This document shows positions 52,644-61,569 of a DNA stretch of 64,000 nt, in pieces; within the stretch, counting starts at the first letter, position 1, and every line of letters starts with the position of its first letter. This stretch comes from CAVTLG01 sp963735495. GTDB taxonomy: Bacteria > Chloroflexota > Ktedonobacteria > Ktedonobacterales > Ktedonobacteraceae. The position numbers and the translations under genes are program-made. A model generated the notes under the pieces. It did no database searches. It was not told the origin of the DNA and saw only the letters and a program-made list of their open reading frames with translations. The stretch covers positions 36,769-100,768 of the forward strand of contig CAVTLG010000003.1 in assembly GCA_963735495.1 (NCBI GenBank), read 5' to 3'.

Positions 52644-54002
52644 CTAGACATCCTGCAGGAGCAGTAGATGAATCTGATTGAGATCAGTTGGCAGGCGCTC
52701 GGTGTGCGTAGTCGTAATCGAGACACTTTGCACGCCTGGTGCCCCAAGCAGTCGTTGCGTGGCCTGTGCTTTGCTCTGCCCGGCAATCAAGGCCGCCAAG
52801 TGCTGAAGCTGGCTCGGCTGAAACTGATACATCCATTGGCCTGTGGCTTTGACCACAAACGCAATAGTACCCGCTGATTGTTGGGTGGTGCTCACGTGCA
52901 TCGTGCTTGCCTGGACGTCCCCTACCTGGCTATAGCCTGCTCCCAATTGCCGGGTTGCCTGGCTGATCACAAACTGCGTCACGAGCGCGTGATAGTCGTT
53001 GGCGTTGTACACTTCTCCGGTGCACGTCTCGCTCTCCGTCACACGAACCTGAGCAGCCTCTGCTCCTGGCTCGTGGTCAGCCGTCACGGTTGGTTGACAT
53101 GGCAGCGGCGTGATGAGCGTCTCGTTGGCCCGGACCTGCGTTTGCAGTGCCGCCTGGATACTCTGATCGATGCTTGTGGTGAGAGTGGAGGCGGCACTGG
53201 TGATATCCTGCTGCGTTGCCGTCTGATAGGTGCGTGCAGCCTGTCCCCCGCTAAAGGCGTGACTGACCGCTGAGATATTGAGGCGGCAACAGGATCCGTA
53301 GATATCTCCTGCGTGGATGTTGCCCTGGGGTCCTGCCACGACCGCGTGGGCGCTGACCGTTGCCTGCCCAAACGTGGGATAGCTGGCAGCCGGGATAATC
53401 GCGTCCTGCTCCGTCACCACCTGTACCCCGTCTGCTCCTGTGAGCAAGGTCCCTGCTGGGATCGTCTGTGCACCGGTCGCGGCGTTGTAAAACGTGATCA
53501 CACCCTGAGCGGCATGTGCATCCTGATGCGCAGTTCCAGTGGTGGGGACGGTTTGCGCCTGGCTCATGGTGATGGAAGAGAGGCGTCTGCCTGCTATCTG
53601 ATCGTGCTGCGCGCTCGGGGGAGCGGTGACAACGATGATGGTCCCGGTGCTGCTGATCGTCTTTGTGATAGGGACCAGGGTCACGGTGGCCGATGGTGCC
53701 CACGAGGGCAGTAACGCAACGACCACCGTGATCCCTGCGATAAGCAAGCAGCAGGCAAGAAACACGACAGGTAATACCAACCCCCGTCTCCAGGGTTGTC
53801 GTGGTGGTGGGGCTGCCTCATCCTGGCTGGCCTCTTCGTCCTGCGTGTCATCCGGTAGGATCGTACTCTCCACGCCTGGCAGTTCGGTTTCTGCTGCGGG
53901 AAGATCATAAATGTGCACGTCAATCAAACGGGTGGGTGGTCCTTCTGGCACTGGCGTACCTGTCTGGGTGAGTATTTCGTCGGTATGACGGATAGAGCTC
54001 AT
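52644..54002 (-). CDS. single-pass membrane protein with baseplate-J-like extracellular part
   Basis: The 452-aa product has an acidic Pro-rich N-terminus and one transmembrane helix at about residues 68-95 (GLVLPVVFLACCLLIAGITVV). A long extracellular part contains GVITFYNAATGAQTIPAGTLLTGADGVQVVT, the baseplate J/gp47-like pattern of a beta-domain that is followed by QATVSAHAVVAGPQGNI. Such proteins are seen in Chloroflexota at the cell surface. Function unknown. ATG 54002 follows AGGAGG at 9 nt. It leads the small-gene run with 52298. Confidence 0.65.
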   Translation of the reverse strand: MSSIRHTDEILTQTGTPVPEGPPTRLIDVHIYDLPAAETELPGVESTILPDDTQDEEASQDEAAPPPRQPWRRGLVLPVVFLACCLLIAGITVVVALLPSWAPSATVTLVPITKTISSTGTIIVVTAPPSAQHDQIAGRRLSSITMSQAQTVPTTGTAHQDAHAAQGVITFYNAATGAQTIPAGTLLTGADGVQVVTEQDAIIPAASYPTFGQATVSAHAVVAGPQGNIHAGDIYGSCCRLNISAVSHAFSGGQAARTYQTATQQDITSAASTLTTSIDQSIQAALQTQVRANETLITPLPCQPTVTADHEPGAEAAQVRVTESETCTGEVYNANDYHALVTQFVISQATRQLGAGYSQVGDVQASTMHVSTTQQSAGTIAFVVKATGQWMYQFQPSQLQHLAALIAGQSKAQATQRLLGAPGVQSVSITTTHTERLPTDLNQIHLLLLQDV

Positions 54003-54072
54003 GGTTCGTGTCCTCCTTTTCACGGAACAAAAGGGAAGAGAGGATAGGTATCACCTCTCTTCCCAGGTAAGG

Positions 54073-54333
54073 TTACGATGATGACGCAGGTCCCGCTTGA
54101 GGACCAGGGGCATCATAGATCAGGTAATCGAGCATATCGGTATCCTGTTTGAGTTTGGCGGCAAAGCGTGCAGGGATGGGTTTGCTCCACTCCAGGAGGA
54201 CAAAGCCGTCTCTCGCCTTTGCCGTGACGCCGTACAGCTTGACAGCGAGTCCTTCGTCCTTCCAGTCTGCGAACTCGTCAACGATCTTCTCAAGCTCTCG
54301 CTTGTTACAGGTGACAAGCATCATACTTGGCAT
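54073..54333 (-). CDS. hypothetical protein, 86 aa
   Basis: It begins MPSMMLVTCNKRELEKIVDE and continues with alternating helix and strand (EGLAVKLYGVTAKARDGFVLLEW), ending with a low-complexity tail. GGGGG lies 4 nt before the ATG. No family. It sits 13 nt past the stop of the FG-GAP gene, in the same leftward run. Confidence 0.5.
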   Translation of the reverse strand: MPSMMLVTCNKRELEKIVDEFADWKDEGLAVKLYGVTAKARDGFVLLEWSKPIPARFAAKLKQDTDMLDYLIYDAPGPQAGPASSS

Positions 54334-54346
54334 TATTCCCCCTCCG

Positions 54347-55127
54347 CTATATGGTGATCTTGTCGGTTGAGGTGCTCGGACGAAACCCCGTATGGGTATT
54401 GATCAAGATGTAGCGTCCAGTGCCCACCGCAATGATCATATCGGGAAAGCCATCCCCGTTGACATCCCGAAACGAGATGGTGGCAGGTTCCTGATCAACG
54501 CCTGCTCCTGAGAACACCGGACCGGTATAGACTTTGGAGTGGGACAAGTCACCGGGCAATACCTCGGGTAATGATGATATGCCCGTTCAGGTTCTCCACC
54601 GTAAAATGGCTGACCCCACCATGCCCGACATTGGCATCACATTGGTAGGTCCGGGGAAAGCCATACTGCCAGGTCTCTTGCGCTGCCTGCCACCAGTGAA
54701 CCAGGCCAGAAAACGCAAGAAATACCAGCAGGGCAAGCAGCATTCCCAGGCCGATGGACCACAGGAGTGGGAGCCGTGGTAGGGTCGGTTGTGGGAGCAC
54801 GAACGGCCGCGCGTGTTGCTGGTGTACCGGTGCCTGTGTTCGTGATGCGCGTTGCATAGGCGGAGGCGGAGCCTGGTGCCTAGTCACACGGATCATCGTT
54901 CGCGGTTGCGTCTGTGCAGCAGGAGCCGTGTAGCGCCGGGTACTGGTTGGCAGCCGGGTGCTGTAGAGCGTGTCGTCTTCGTCCCCGTGCATCGGGCGTT
55001 CATCGGTGAGATAAGGGCTATCGTCCGGGTGAAAGCCGTGGGTGGTTCCAACACTGTGCGTGGGCGCTGCATGTGCCCGTAGCGGGACGCGTCCAAATCC
55101 GGCGGTCTGTTCCTTCAAGGGTGGCAT
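54347..55127 (-). CDS. membrane-anchored FG-GAP/VCBS-type protein, frameshifted
   Basis: The first frame (to 54549, 192 aa) has a long Pro-rich cytoplasmic front, one transmembrane helix (LPLLWSIGLGMLLALLVFLAFSGLV) and an outer start HFTVENLNGHIIIT. The protein continues in another frame (54347 to about 54575): VLPGDLSHSKVYTGPVFSG, then VSFRDVNGDGFPDMIIAVG, the Ca2+-binding FG-GAP motif. One base must be inserted or lost near 54570-54580. AGGAGG lies before the ATG 55127. The next gene's stop overlaps this start by 13 nt. Surface adhesion or sensing is possible. Confidence 0.6.
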
Positions 55128-55372
55128 AGACGGGCCTCCTCCCTCGGTTGCTGGTGGGTGGAACAGTCAAAGGGAAACGTGCGCTCATGCGTGACAGGGG
55201 AAAGGTGGTGCTGCAGCAAACACGCTGGGCAATAAAACACGGTGCCACAGGCAAGACAGACCTGTTCTCCTGGACGAAAGGTGGCGCTCAGGAGATGCTT
55301 CCCTTGGTGGCATTGAACAAGCGTGTGCCTGTGTGAAGGTTGCGGCGTCCGGGTGCCAGGAGTGTTGTACAT
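55115..55372 (-). CDS. small zinc-ribbon protein
   Basis: The 85-aa product has CLACGTVFYCPACLLQHH, a two-pair Cys knuckle with nearby His, and a polar rest. The family is unknown. Its stop overlaps the start of the FG-GAP gene by 13 nt, so the two are coupled. It has a weak GCAGGG 4 nt upstream. Confidence 0.55.
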   Translation of the reverse strand: MYNTPGTRTPQPSHRHTLVQCHQGKHLLSATFRPGEQVCLACGTVFYCPACLLQHHLSPVTHERTFPFDCSTHQQPREEARLCHP

Positions 55373-55387
55373 GGGACCCTGCCTTCC

Positions 55388-55618
55388 TCACACGGTGGTG
55401 CCGTGAAAAATACGGTCAACGTCGCGCTCAGAGACTTCTCCATTGCGTCGGGCCTGCTCCAGATCAGCAATAGATGCCGGGTTTTCATGGCATTCATGGC
55501 TCATGTTATGACAAAAGCCGGTCGAGTTATGTTCGGGGTAATCTTCCCCCTCATACTGAATGACAGGAACAACGGTATATTCTTCGTTGTCGTCCTGGGA
55601 CGGTCGAGGTAGAAACAT
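55388..55618 (-). CDS. small acidic protein, 76 aa
   Basis: It begins MFLPRPSQDDNEEYTVVPVI and holds FCHNMSHECHENPASIADLEQARRNGEV (in part), where the Cys and His spacing might bind metal. AAAGG lies 5 nt before ATG 55618; the ATG at 55648 is less likely. It is the first gene of the leftward small-gene run that ends with the gene at 52298. Confidence 0.5.
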   Translation of the reverse strand: MFLPRPSQDDNEEYTVVPVIQYEGEDYPEHNSTGFCHNMSHECHENPASIADLEQARRNGEVSERDVDRIFHGTTV

Positions 55619-55946
55619 GGTTGGCCTTTCTTGACTTTGGCGTCCCATGAGGTATAGAATCCCCCTGGGACCATGTAGACAACTTAAAGGGGTTTAACGG
55701 TCCTGCTCGGCTGTCTTCGTCTGATCCACGAAGCCAGCTTCTTTTTGTTCAAAACTTACTGTCCTGCCTGCCTTTCTAGTTAAGTACATCTAACATGCTA
55801 ATTATACATGACTGAATGATATTTTTTCAAGGTTTCTGCTATTGAATATGATTATTTGATATAGATCATAATAGAACAAACTAATTGTTGACCAAATATT
55901 ATGCTAGTACTATAATGATTGCAAATAATGGTAAGGAGTAGATTTA
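55619..55946. promoter_or_regulatory. divergent intergenic region with sigma-70 promoter
   Basis: TTGACC (55888-55893), a 17-nt spacer and TATAAT (55911-55916) stand 30 nt before the excisionase-like gene on the plus strand. The rest is AT-rich. No other gene is seen. Confidence 0.75.
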
Positions 55947-56150
55947 ATGTCGCAATCGCAAGATGAGCCAATGCTCACCGTAAAGCAGGTTGCCCGACGT
56001 ATGAGTGTAGATGAGGCTACCGTTAGAAGGTGGATACAGGCAGGCACATTGCGGGCTGTAAATTTAGGGCGTATTCGGCCAGAGTATCGTATCAGACCTT
56101 CTGACTTAGATGATTTTATTCAGCATAGAGAAACTGACAGGAATAATTAA
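55947..56150 (+). CDS. excisionase-family (MerR-like) helix-turn-helix protein
   Basis: The 67-aa product is a single HTH_17 domain: LTVKQVARRMSVDEATVRRWIQAGTLRAV, then PEYRIRPSDLDDFI. Such proteins bind DNA in excision of mobile elements or as small regulators. AAGGAG lies 9 nt before the ATG and a good promoter precedes it. It is divergent from the small-gene run at 52.3-55.6 kb, which could be part of a mobile element, but I see no integrase or attachment site. Confidence 0.8.
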   Translation: MSQSQDEPMLTVKQVARRMSVDEATVRRWIQAGTLRAVNLGRIRPEYRIRPSDLDDFIQHRETDRNN

Positions 56151-56391
56151 CTATCCATTTCATCCTATCAGGATTTTTTTAAGTGTACCTTGTAGCCTGT
56201 CTCTGCGTATTACCTAAACAGAGGCAGCACACACGAGACCCCATATGGTCACATTTCTATACAGTGTGCTATAATATCTTAGTGAAAGAGTCGGAATTAG
56301 GTTTTTATCACAAGCTTATCTACGCTTCAGCTAAAAAAGAGGAGAGTAGCAAGCGGAGTCTGTTTCCTTTGCTACACGTGAGGATACAAAT

Positions 56392-57426
56392 ATGGCGGAA
56401 ACGATTACTGCCGAGATGGTTATTCATGATGTCGTCAGCAAGTACCCGGCGACGGTGAAGGTTTTTCATGGACATGGCCTTCCCTGTACGGCTTGCGCGG
56501 TCGGTTCGCGCGAAAGTGTGGCTGGCGGAGCGCGTACGCATCATTTCCCACCCGAGAAGCTGGACCAGTTGGTGACAGATTTAAATGCGGTCATCAACGG
56601 TGAGCCGATTTCTGTGGCGCCCAAAAAGGCTCCTGTTGGCCGTGGTGTGCCCCTGACGATGGCATCTGGCGCTCCTGATCGCAAGATTAAGCAGGTCATC
56701 GCGATTATGAGCGGCAAAGGTGGCGTCGGGAAGTCGCTCGTCACAGGGCTGCTCGCTGTGTCGCTGCGCCGGCAGGGACAGCAAGTCGGCATTCTGGACG
56801 GCGATATTACCGGTCCCAGTATTGCGCGCATGTTCGGCACTCATGGACAGCCTACCAAGTCTGCCAGCGGCGGTATCGAGCCATTGCGCAGTAAAAGTGG
56901 CATCAAGGTCATGTCCATGAACATGTTCCTGGAGAAGGAAAGCGATCCAGTTGTCTGGCGTGGTCCGATGATCTCCGGCGCCATCAAGCAATTCTATAGC
57001 GATGTGGATTGGGGTGCGCTCGATTACTTACTGGTTGACCTCCCGCCGGGCACCTCTGACGCGCCGATGACGGTGATGCAGTCACTCCCCCTGGATGGTG
57101 TGGTGATTGTTTCTTCTCCGCAGATGCTCGCTACCATGATCGTGATGAAGTGCATCAATATGGTACGCCAGCTCAAAGGCATCATCGTGGGTGTGGTGGA
57201 GAATATGTCCTACTTCGAAACGCCAAATGGCGAGCGCTACGAGATATTTGGTCCCAGCAATGGCACTGACCTGGTTGGTATGACCGGCGCTCCCTTACTC
57301 GGCACGATGCCCATTGACCCTGCTCTCACCACGCTGTGCGATGCCGGTCGCGTTGAAGAATACTATGCTGAACCCTACGAGGAATTAGCGGCTAACTTCA
57401 TCAGCACGCTGAAAATCAAACGCTAG
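56392..57426 (+). CDS. DUF1858-Mrp/ApbC fusion, Fe-S carrier-type ATPase
   Basis: The 344-aa product starts with a DUF1858 domain (residues 5-70, with HGLPCTAC as its Cys pair). It then has an Mrp/ApbC ATPase with P-loop IMSGKGGVGKSL at 105-117, DGDITGPSIARM and LVDLPPGTSD. Mrp proteins bind and pass on Fe-S clusters. The loop VENMSYFETPNGERYEIFG lacks the usual Cys-x-x-Cys, so it may not hold the bridging cluster. A terminator follows. TATAAT near 56270 is a candidate -10 box. Confidence 0.85.
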   Translation: MAETITAEMVIHDVVSKYPATVKVFHGHGLPCTACAVGSRESVAGGARTHHFPPEKLDQLVTDLNAVINGEPISVAPKKAPVGRGVPLTMASGAPDRKIKQVIAIMSGKGGVGKSLVTGLLAVSLRRQGQQVGILDGDITGPSIARMFGTHGQPTKSASGGIEPLRSKSGIKVMSMNMFLEKESDPVVWRGPMISGAIKQFYSDVDWGALDYLLVDLPPGTSDAPMTVMQSLPLDGVVIVSSPQMLATMIVMKCINMVRQLKGIIVGVVENMSYFETPNGERYEIFGPSNGTDLVGMTGAPLLGTMPIDPALTTLCDAGRVEEYYAEPYEELAANFISTLKIKR

Positions 57427-57443
57427 CAGAGCTGGACGCAGCA

Positions 57444-57490
57444 TCCGCCAGTTTCCTATTTCACAGAGGAATAACTGGCGGAAGTTTTTT
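57444..57490 (+). terminator. rho-independent terminator of the Mrp-like gene
   Basis: TCCGCCAGTT (57444-57453) and AACTGGCGGA (57473-57482) form a 10-bp stem, followed by TTTTTT at 57485. Confidence 0.85.
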
Positions 57491-57495
57491 GGGGA

Positions 57496-58392
57496 CTAGA
57501 TGCTGCGCACAAATGAACCCAACACTTTGCAGAACGTGGTATGACCGGCGAGGTCTGCCAGTGCACTGCGTACAGTCGGATCATCGCGATGTCCCTCCAG
57601 ATCGAGGTAGAAGACGTATTCCCAGGGGCGTTGCCGCGATGGCCGTGACTCCAGTTTGAGCAGGTTAATCCCGTTGGCGGCCAGAAAGCCCAGGCATTTA
57701 TAGAGCGAGCCTGGCTGGTGAGATGTCGCCATGACGAGCATCGTCTTCGCGCTCCCGGCGCGGCGCGCGGTGGATTCTCGACTCAAGGCAATAAAGCGCG
57801 TATAGTTATCTTTAATGGTCTGAATATTACTTGCCAGTATCTCCAACTGGTAGAGTTCTGCGGCTCCGGCTCCAGCCACCGCCGCCACACCCTCTAACTG
57901 TCCTTCGCGCACCATCTTCGCACTACCCGCCGTATCATAGGTCGCGACAATCTCTACACCCAACTCACGCAAGTAGACATCGCTCTGGGCCAGGGCCTGC
58001 GGATGGGAAATAACGCGTTTGATCGCACTCAATGGCTGTCCCGGCAAACAGAGTAAGCAATGATTGACGGGATGAGCGATCTCACCGATCACAAACAGAT
58101 CATGCTGGCGCAACAGATCATAGACATCGTTGATACTACCGGCCTGCGAATTTTCTACCGGCACCAGCCCATAGTCAACATCCCCTGCTGCCACAGCGCG
58201 GAAGACCTCGGCAAAGCTGCGATAAGGCATCGCCTCTGGCTGACGATGGGCCTCTTTGCCAAAATAGATCTGTACCGCCTCATCGCCAAAGGCTCCACGT
58301 TCGCCCTGGAAAGCGACGGTGATCGTGCGGGACTGTGGCTGGACGTTGTGCTCTTGGACCAGCTCTTTATCTTCGTTGGTCGATGGTATCAT
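57496..58392 (-). CDS. pheA: prephenate dehydratase
   Basis: The 298-aa product has the periplasmic-binding-like catalytic part: ITVAFQGERGAFGDEAV, YGLVPVENSQAGS, and NYTRFIALSRE with the TRF motif that is essential in this family. An ACT regulatory domain follows (MVMATSHQPGSLYKCLGFLA, ESRPSRQRPWEYVFYLDLEG), the site where phenylalanine binds and inhibits. It converts prephenate to phenylpyruvate. It converges on the Mrp-like gene. The ATG start has no strong ribosome binding site, so an internal start is possible. Confidence 0.9.
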   Translation of the reverse strand: MIPSTNEDKELVQEHNVQPQSRTITVAFQGERGAFGDEAVQIYFGKEAHRQPEAMPYRSFAEVFRAVAAGDVDYGLVPVENSQAGSINDVYDLLRQHDLFVIGEIAHPVNHCLLCLPGQPLSAIKRVISHPQALAQSDVYLRELGVEIVATYDTAGSAKMVREGQLEGVAAVAGAGAAELYQLEILASNIQTIKDNYTRFIALSRESTARRAGSAKTMLVMATSHQPGSLYKCLGFLAANGINLLKLESRPSRQRPWEYVFYLDLEGHRDDPTVRSALADLAGHTTFCKVLGSFVRSI

Positions 58393-58896
58393 TAGGGATA
58401 TGTTCTGCCTTTCTAAATGGTTCTCTCAATTGTTTTGCGCGCGACGAGATGGAGTGCCCTGTACAAACAGCCCTGATGCTTGTTGCGCTTTGCTGCGAAA
58501 TGTGCTTGCACACCTGACTCAAGTACTGATATCGGCGCGCTCCTCTTTGACAACAATCTCGCTTAGAACGGATGGTGTCCAGTTGTGTATTATACCACTT
58601 GCCCCCCTTGCAAACAGCGATATGGTAGAAACATCCTTGCTCGTTCACCCCCGTTGCCAGGGATCTTGCTATTTTGATCCCCGGGCCTATTCGCGCCCTA
58701 TTTTCATGGCAGATGGCGCGTCTTCAGTACTGGCTGATTAAGAGGTGCAATCTGTTTAAGGCTGTCATACATGAATATGTTATTATCTATCTATCTATAA
58801 TAAATGATGTCTGCTATAGCTGCGGACAATACAATGCCGATGAAGTTACCCTTGGATTTTATCCAGGATGTCCGCAAGGAAGAGAGGAGCACAAGC
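58393..58896. other. intergenic region between divergent genes
   Basis: It holds the promoters of the prephenate dehydratase and the charged protein at 58897. Short frames here have no family features. Confidence 0.4.
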
Positions 58897-59514
58897 ATGG
58901 ACCGACGCGCATGGGAACATCAGCGTACCATCGATACGCGCAAGGGACAAAACGGTGATCACAATGGAACCAGGGACCAGAACTTTTTGCAGATACAACG
59001 GCAGGAAAATAGGATGCGAGCTGATCGGCAAACTCAGCAAACTCCACGTGAACAAGAGCGCATAAATCAATATGAGCAGATAGAGCGGCAGCATATTAAT
59101 GATTTTTTACGAGCCTTTAATAGGCAAATGGGAAACAGAGAAACAATTCATGATCGAGAGTACAAGCGTCACTGGATAGATAGAGAGGAGGAAAGTGCTT
59201 GGAAGAATTTATATCTAATACAAAATTTAAATAGGCAAGAGAAGCGGCATGGGCAAGAATGGCAGAAATTGTCAGATCAGGAGCGGAGGCAAGCTCGGCG
59301 ACAGTTGCAAAAAGAGGAACGTCTGGAGCGGTTGGATCTGCAGAAGATGCTGAAAGATCGGCGAAAGGTGTGGGAAGGTCTGAAGTTGGAAGAACAGGAA
59401 GAGCTGTTGCAAGTGCCAGAGGCGCGCCGAATGCAAGAGATAATGGGGCGGCAGTTCCGAGAAGCTCTAGAGGAAAATCTGGGACGCTTTCTGGCTCAAA
59501 TGGAGCAAGAGTAG
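58897..59514 (+). CDS. highly charged coiled-coil protein
   Basis: The 205-aa product is almost wholly Arg, Glu, Gln and Lys, with long helices (REQERINQYEQIERQHINDFL, in part; LSDQERRQARRQLQKEERLE). It is predicted as a continuous coiled coil without a folded domain. The function is unknown; it may be structural or bind RNA. ATG 58897 has GAGGAG 7 nt upstream; the frame to 58804 has none. A terminator-like hairpin follows at 59704 on the other strand. Confidence 0.55.
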   Translation: MDRRAWEHQRTIDTRKGQNGDHNGTRDQNFLQIQRQENRMRADRQTQQTPREQERINQYEQIERQHINDFLRAFNRQMGNRETIHDREYKRHWIDREEESAWKNLYLIQNLNRQEKRHGQEWQKLSDQERRQARRQLQKEERLERLDLQKMLKDRRKVWEGLKLEEQEELLQVPEARRMQEIMGRQFREALEENLGRFLAQMEQE

Positions 59515-59703
59515 CGAAAGAAGTATAATCCGCAATATTAACTGAAGCAGCAAGAGTAGCGAAGGATACAAAACCTTCAAAATTAAGATTTTCAGAGCAA
59601 TAAAGGCTGCAACAGTGGCAGGCGCGTCGATGAGCACAGTGGAAAAATATGCCAGTTTCCTATAACCTTGTCAAGTAGACTATGCTTGTCATCAATGCCT
59701 GCC

Positions 59704-59746
59704 AAAAAGCAACAAGCCCCGATGCATAAAAGCCTGGGGGCTTGTT
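59704..59746 (-). terminator. rho-independent terminator of the small zinc-ribbon gene
   Basis: AACAAGCCCC and GGGGCTTGTT form a 10-bp stem, followed on the minus strand by GCTTTTT, 25 nt past the gene's stop. Confidence 0.8.
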
Positions 59747-59770
59747 AAAATGCTCCAATTAGCCGGGAGC

Positions 59771-59959
59771 TTATTGGAATTTGTAATGCTCTTTGTGGTA
59801 GAAAGACATACCCTTACCGCTCACTTTCACCGGCTGCAGATCTACGAGCATAATCTTCTCGTTGCAGACCGGGCATGTGTGGTCGGTTAGATGGTTCACA
59901 ACCTCGCGGTTTGCTAGCGAGGCACGAGCTGTCTTTGAAAGTTCACCCTTCTTAGGCAT
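59771..59959 (-). CDS. small zinc-ribbon protein, 62 aa
   Basis: It reads MPKKGELSKTARASLANREV, then THTCPVCNEKIMLVDLQPV-like residues, with one Cys-x-x-Cys and a pair of His near the end (YHKEHYKFQ) that could complete a zinc site. A terminator follows. The function is unknown; it resembles small zinc-binding proteins common in bacteria. Confidence 0.7.
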   Translation of the reverse strand: MPKKGELSKTARASLANREVVNHLTDHTCPVCNEKIMLVDLQPVKVSGKGMSFYHKEHYKFQ

Positions 59960-60145
59960 TGACGATTTCCCCTTTCACCTGTAGATAGCCGTCTCGATTT
60001 CAACCTCGGAGGCTTCTCTTCTCTCTATGTATATGAACACAACACGTCCATATTTTGTTCCCCTATCATATCATAGTGTCACGTAGCTTACAATTATCTG
60101 CACCACCTCTTGAAAAACAGTGGCGAACGCCGCTAATTTGCGGCT

Positions 60146-60221
60146 AGTGAAACGGCCACAGTTGAGCCTGACTAACGTATTTTTTTTTGAGGCACCGCAA
60201 TGGGCTGCTGGCCGCTTCACT
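60146..60221. repeat. inverted repeat around a T-run, intergenic
   Basis: AGTGAAACGGCCA and TGGCCGCTTCACT are inverted, one mismatch, with 50 nt between them including T9. It lies just past the stop of the phosphoesterase gene and might end its transcript. Confidence 0.5.
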
Positions 60222-60244
60222 CACGCCATTGAACGGCATCTCAT

Positions 60245-61150
60245 CTACGCAGGTTGACAGACAAAAACGGCAATCTCTGGTCGACAATTCAGACGTATAT
60301 GCGGCGGCCCCACCATACCCAGGCCGCGATTAGTGTAGTGCTGCAAATTCTTCGTTCGATACATACCAGCACGGTACTTGTATGCCAGCAACGGAACCTG
60401 GATCGGGCCCACAAAGGGCAGACGGACCTGTCCACCATGGGAATGCCCGGACAACTGTAAATCGAAACGCCCATTTGCAGTCGCCACATCCGCAAAATCT
60501 GGTTCGTGCACAAGTAAAACAGCAGCTCCCGTAGCAGGCAGCTCGTCCGTTAAGCGCTTGAGTGTGTCCTCATATGACCACATATCCGGCCTGGTAACAG
60601 ACACGGTCCAGATATCATCCATGCCCACAATATGCAAAGTGGCATCCTGACGCCGCACTGTATAGGTCTCATTCTTAAGATCGCGAATACAGTTGTCGCG
60701 CAGTAGAGCGCGAATTGCGGCTGGTCCATGCCAGACATCATGATTGCCCAGCACCGCGCATACGCCATCAACTGCCTGCAAACGCCGCAGCGCGCTCAAC
60801 GCATGAGCTGAACTGGGCAGCAGCTTCGTCACAAAGTCCCCAGTAATTACGATCAAATCCGGTTTTTGCGCATTCACAAGATCGACAATCTGCGCCAGGC
60901 GCTCAAAGGTCATCCAGGTCTCATCAGTATGCAAATCTGTAATATGCACAATGCGATAACCGCGAAATGCAGGATGCAAGCGCGGTAGCTGGACAGCTAT
61001 CGTGTTTATTTCTATCCACGCCGGCTCAATAGCAGAGGCATAGGCGATCACTCCGCCACCAGCAAGAGCCATACCAGCCGCCGCAAGCAGAGCATTACGG
61101 ATAAACATTCGTCTTCTCGATTCCTCTATTTTCTCACAAAATTTCGCCAT
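60245..61150 (-). CDS. metallophosphoesterase (YkuE/calcineurin-like)
   Basis: The 301-aa product starts with a basic patch and a hydrophobic helix (SRRRMFIRNALLAAAGMALAG), either a signal anchor or a Tat-like signal. It then has all calcineurin-fold motifs: DLHTDE, VITGDFV, VLGNHDVWHG, LLVHEPDFAD and LSGHSHGGQV. These bind two metal ions for cleaving phosphoesters. Relatives include YkuE and LpxG-type enzymes; the substrate is unknown, but the N-terminal anchor suggests action at the membrane. Start at ATG 61150; several internal starts are possible. Confidence 0.85.
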   Translation of the reverse strand: MAKFCEKIEESRRRMFIRNALLAAAGMALAGGGVIAYASAIEPAWIEINTIAVQLPRLHPAFRGYRIVHITDLHTDETWMTFERLAQIVDLVNAQKPDLIVITGDFVTKLLPSSAHALSALRRLQAVDGVCAVLGNHDVWHGPAAIRALLRDNCIRDLKNETYTVRRQDATLHIVGMDDIWTVSVTRPDMWSYEDTLKRLTDELPATGAAVLLVHEPDFADVATANGRFDLQLSGHSHGGQVRLPFVGPIQVPLLAYKYRAGMYRTKNLQHYTNRGLGMVGPPHIRLNCRPEIAVFVCQPA

Positions 61151-61506
61151 TTAAAGCAAACGCTCTAAACAACTGTGTTCCCCTCAAAAATACAGTAAAG
61201 GGCGCGTTTGCAGACACGCGCACCAGTATTTCAATACAATCCACATGGCTAAGTATAGCAAACCAGGGTTTGAAAATACAGCGTTTGAGAGATATATGTT
61301 GTTTGATCGACTTTTCACCTATCATCGGCGGCAATGAGCGCTTCACATGCACTTCATAAGGGGCCGTCATGACCGGCGAAAAACCGTCGCACCTCGCGAG
61401 TTTTGCTGTCAGCATTGGACCCTGCACCAAATTTAAGTGAGCCTGTTGGCTATGCATAACAAGCAAGAGGGGATAATCCGCACAGGCTGGCAATTTTTGT
61501 CAGGAC
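61151..61506. other. intergenic region between divergent genes
   Basis: No gene is accepted. A minus-strand frame of 119 aa (61134-61493) has no family and overlaps the phosphoesterase start. Confidence 0.4.
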
Positions 61507-61535
61507 TTGACACACCAACAGTTTAGTGCTAAACT
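61507..61535 (+). promoter_or_regulatory. promoter with MarR operator
   Basis: TTGACA (61507-61512), a 17-nt spacer and TAAACT (61530-61535) form a sigma-70-like promoter. The palindrome AGTTTAG-TG-CTAAACT at 61520-61535 covers its -10 box, where a MarR-family repressor would block it. A close copy stands before the next gene. Confidence 0.8.
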
Positions 61536-61569
61536 CTCATCAAGAAGCAAGGCAAGGAGGAAACAAGAG

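Noticed and set aside
61134..61493. Minus-strand frame of 119 aa upstream of the phosphoesterase
   Set aside because: No family, no ribosome binding site, overlaps the phosphoesterase start.
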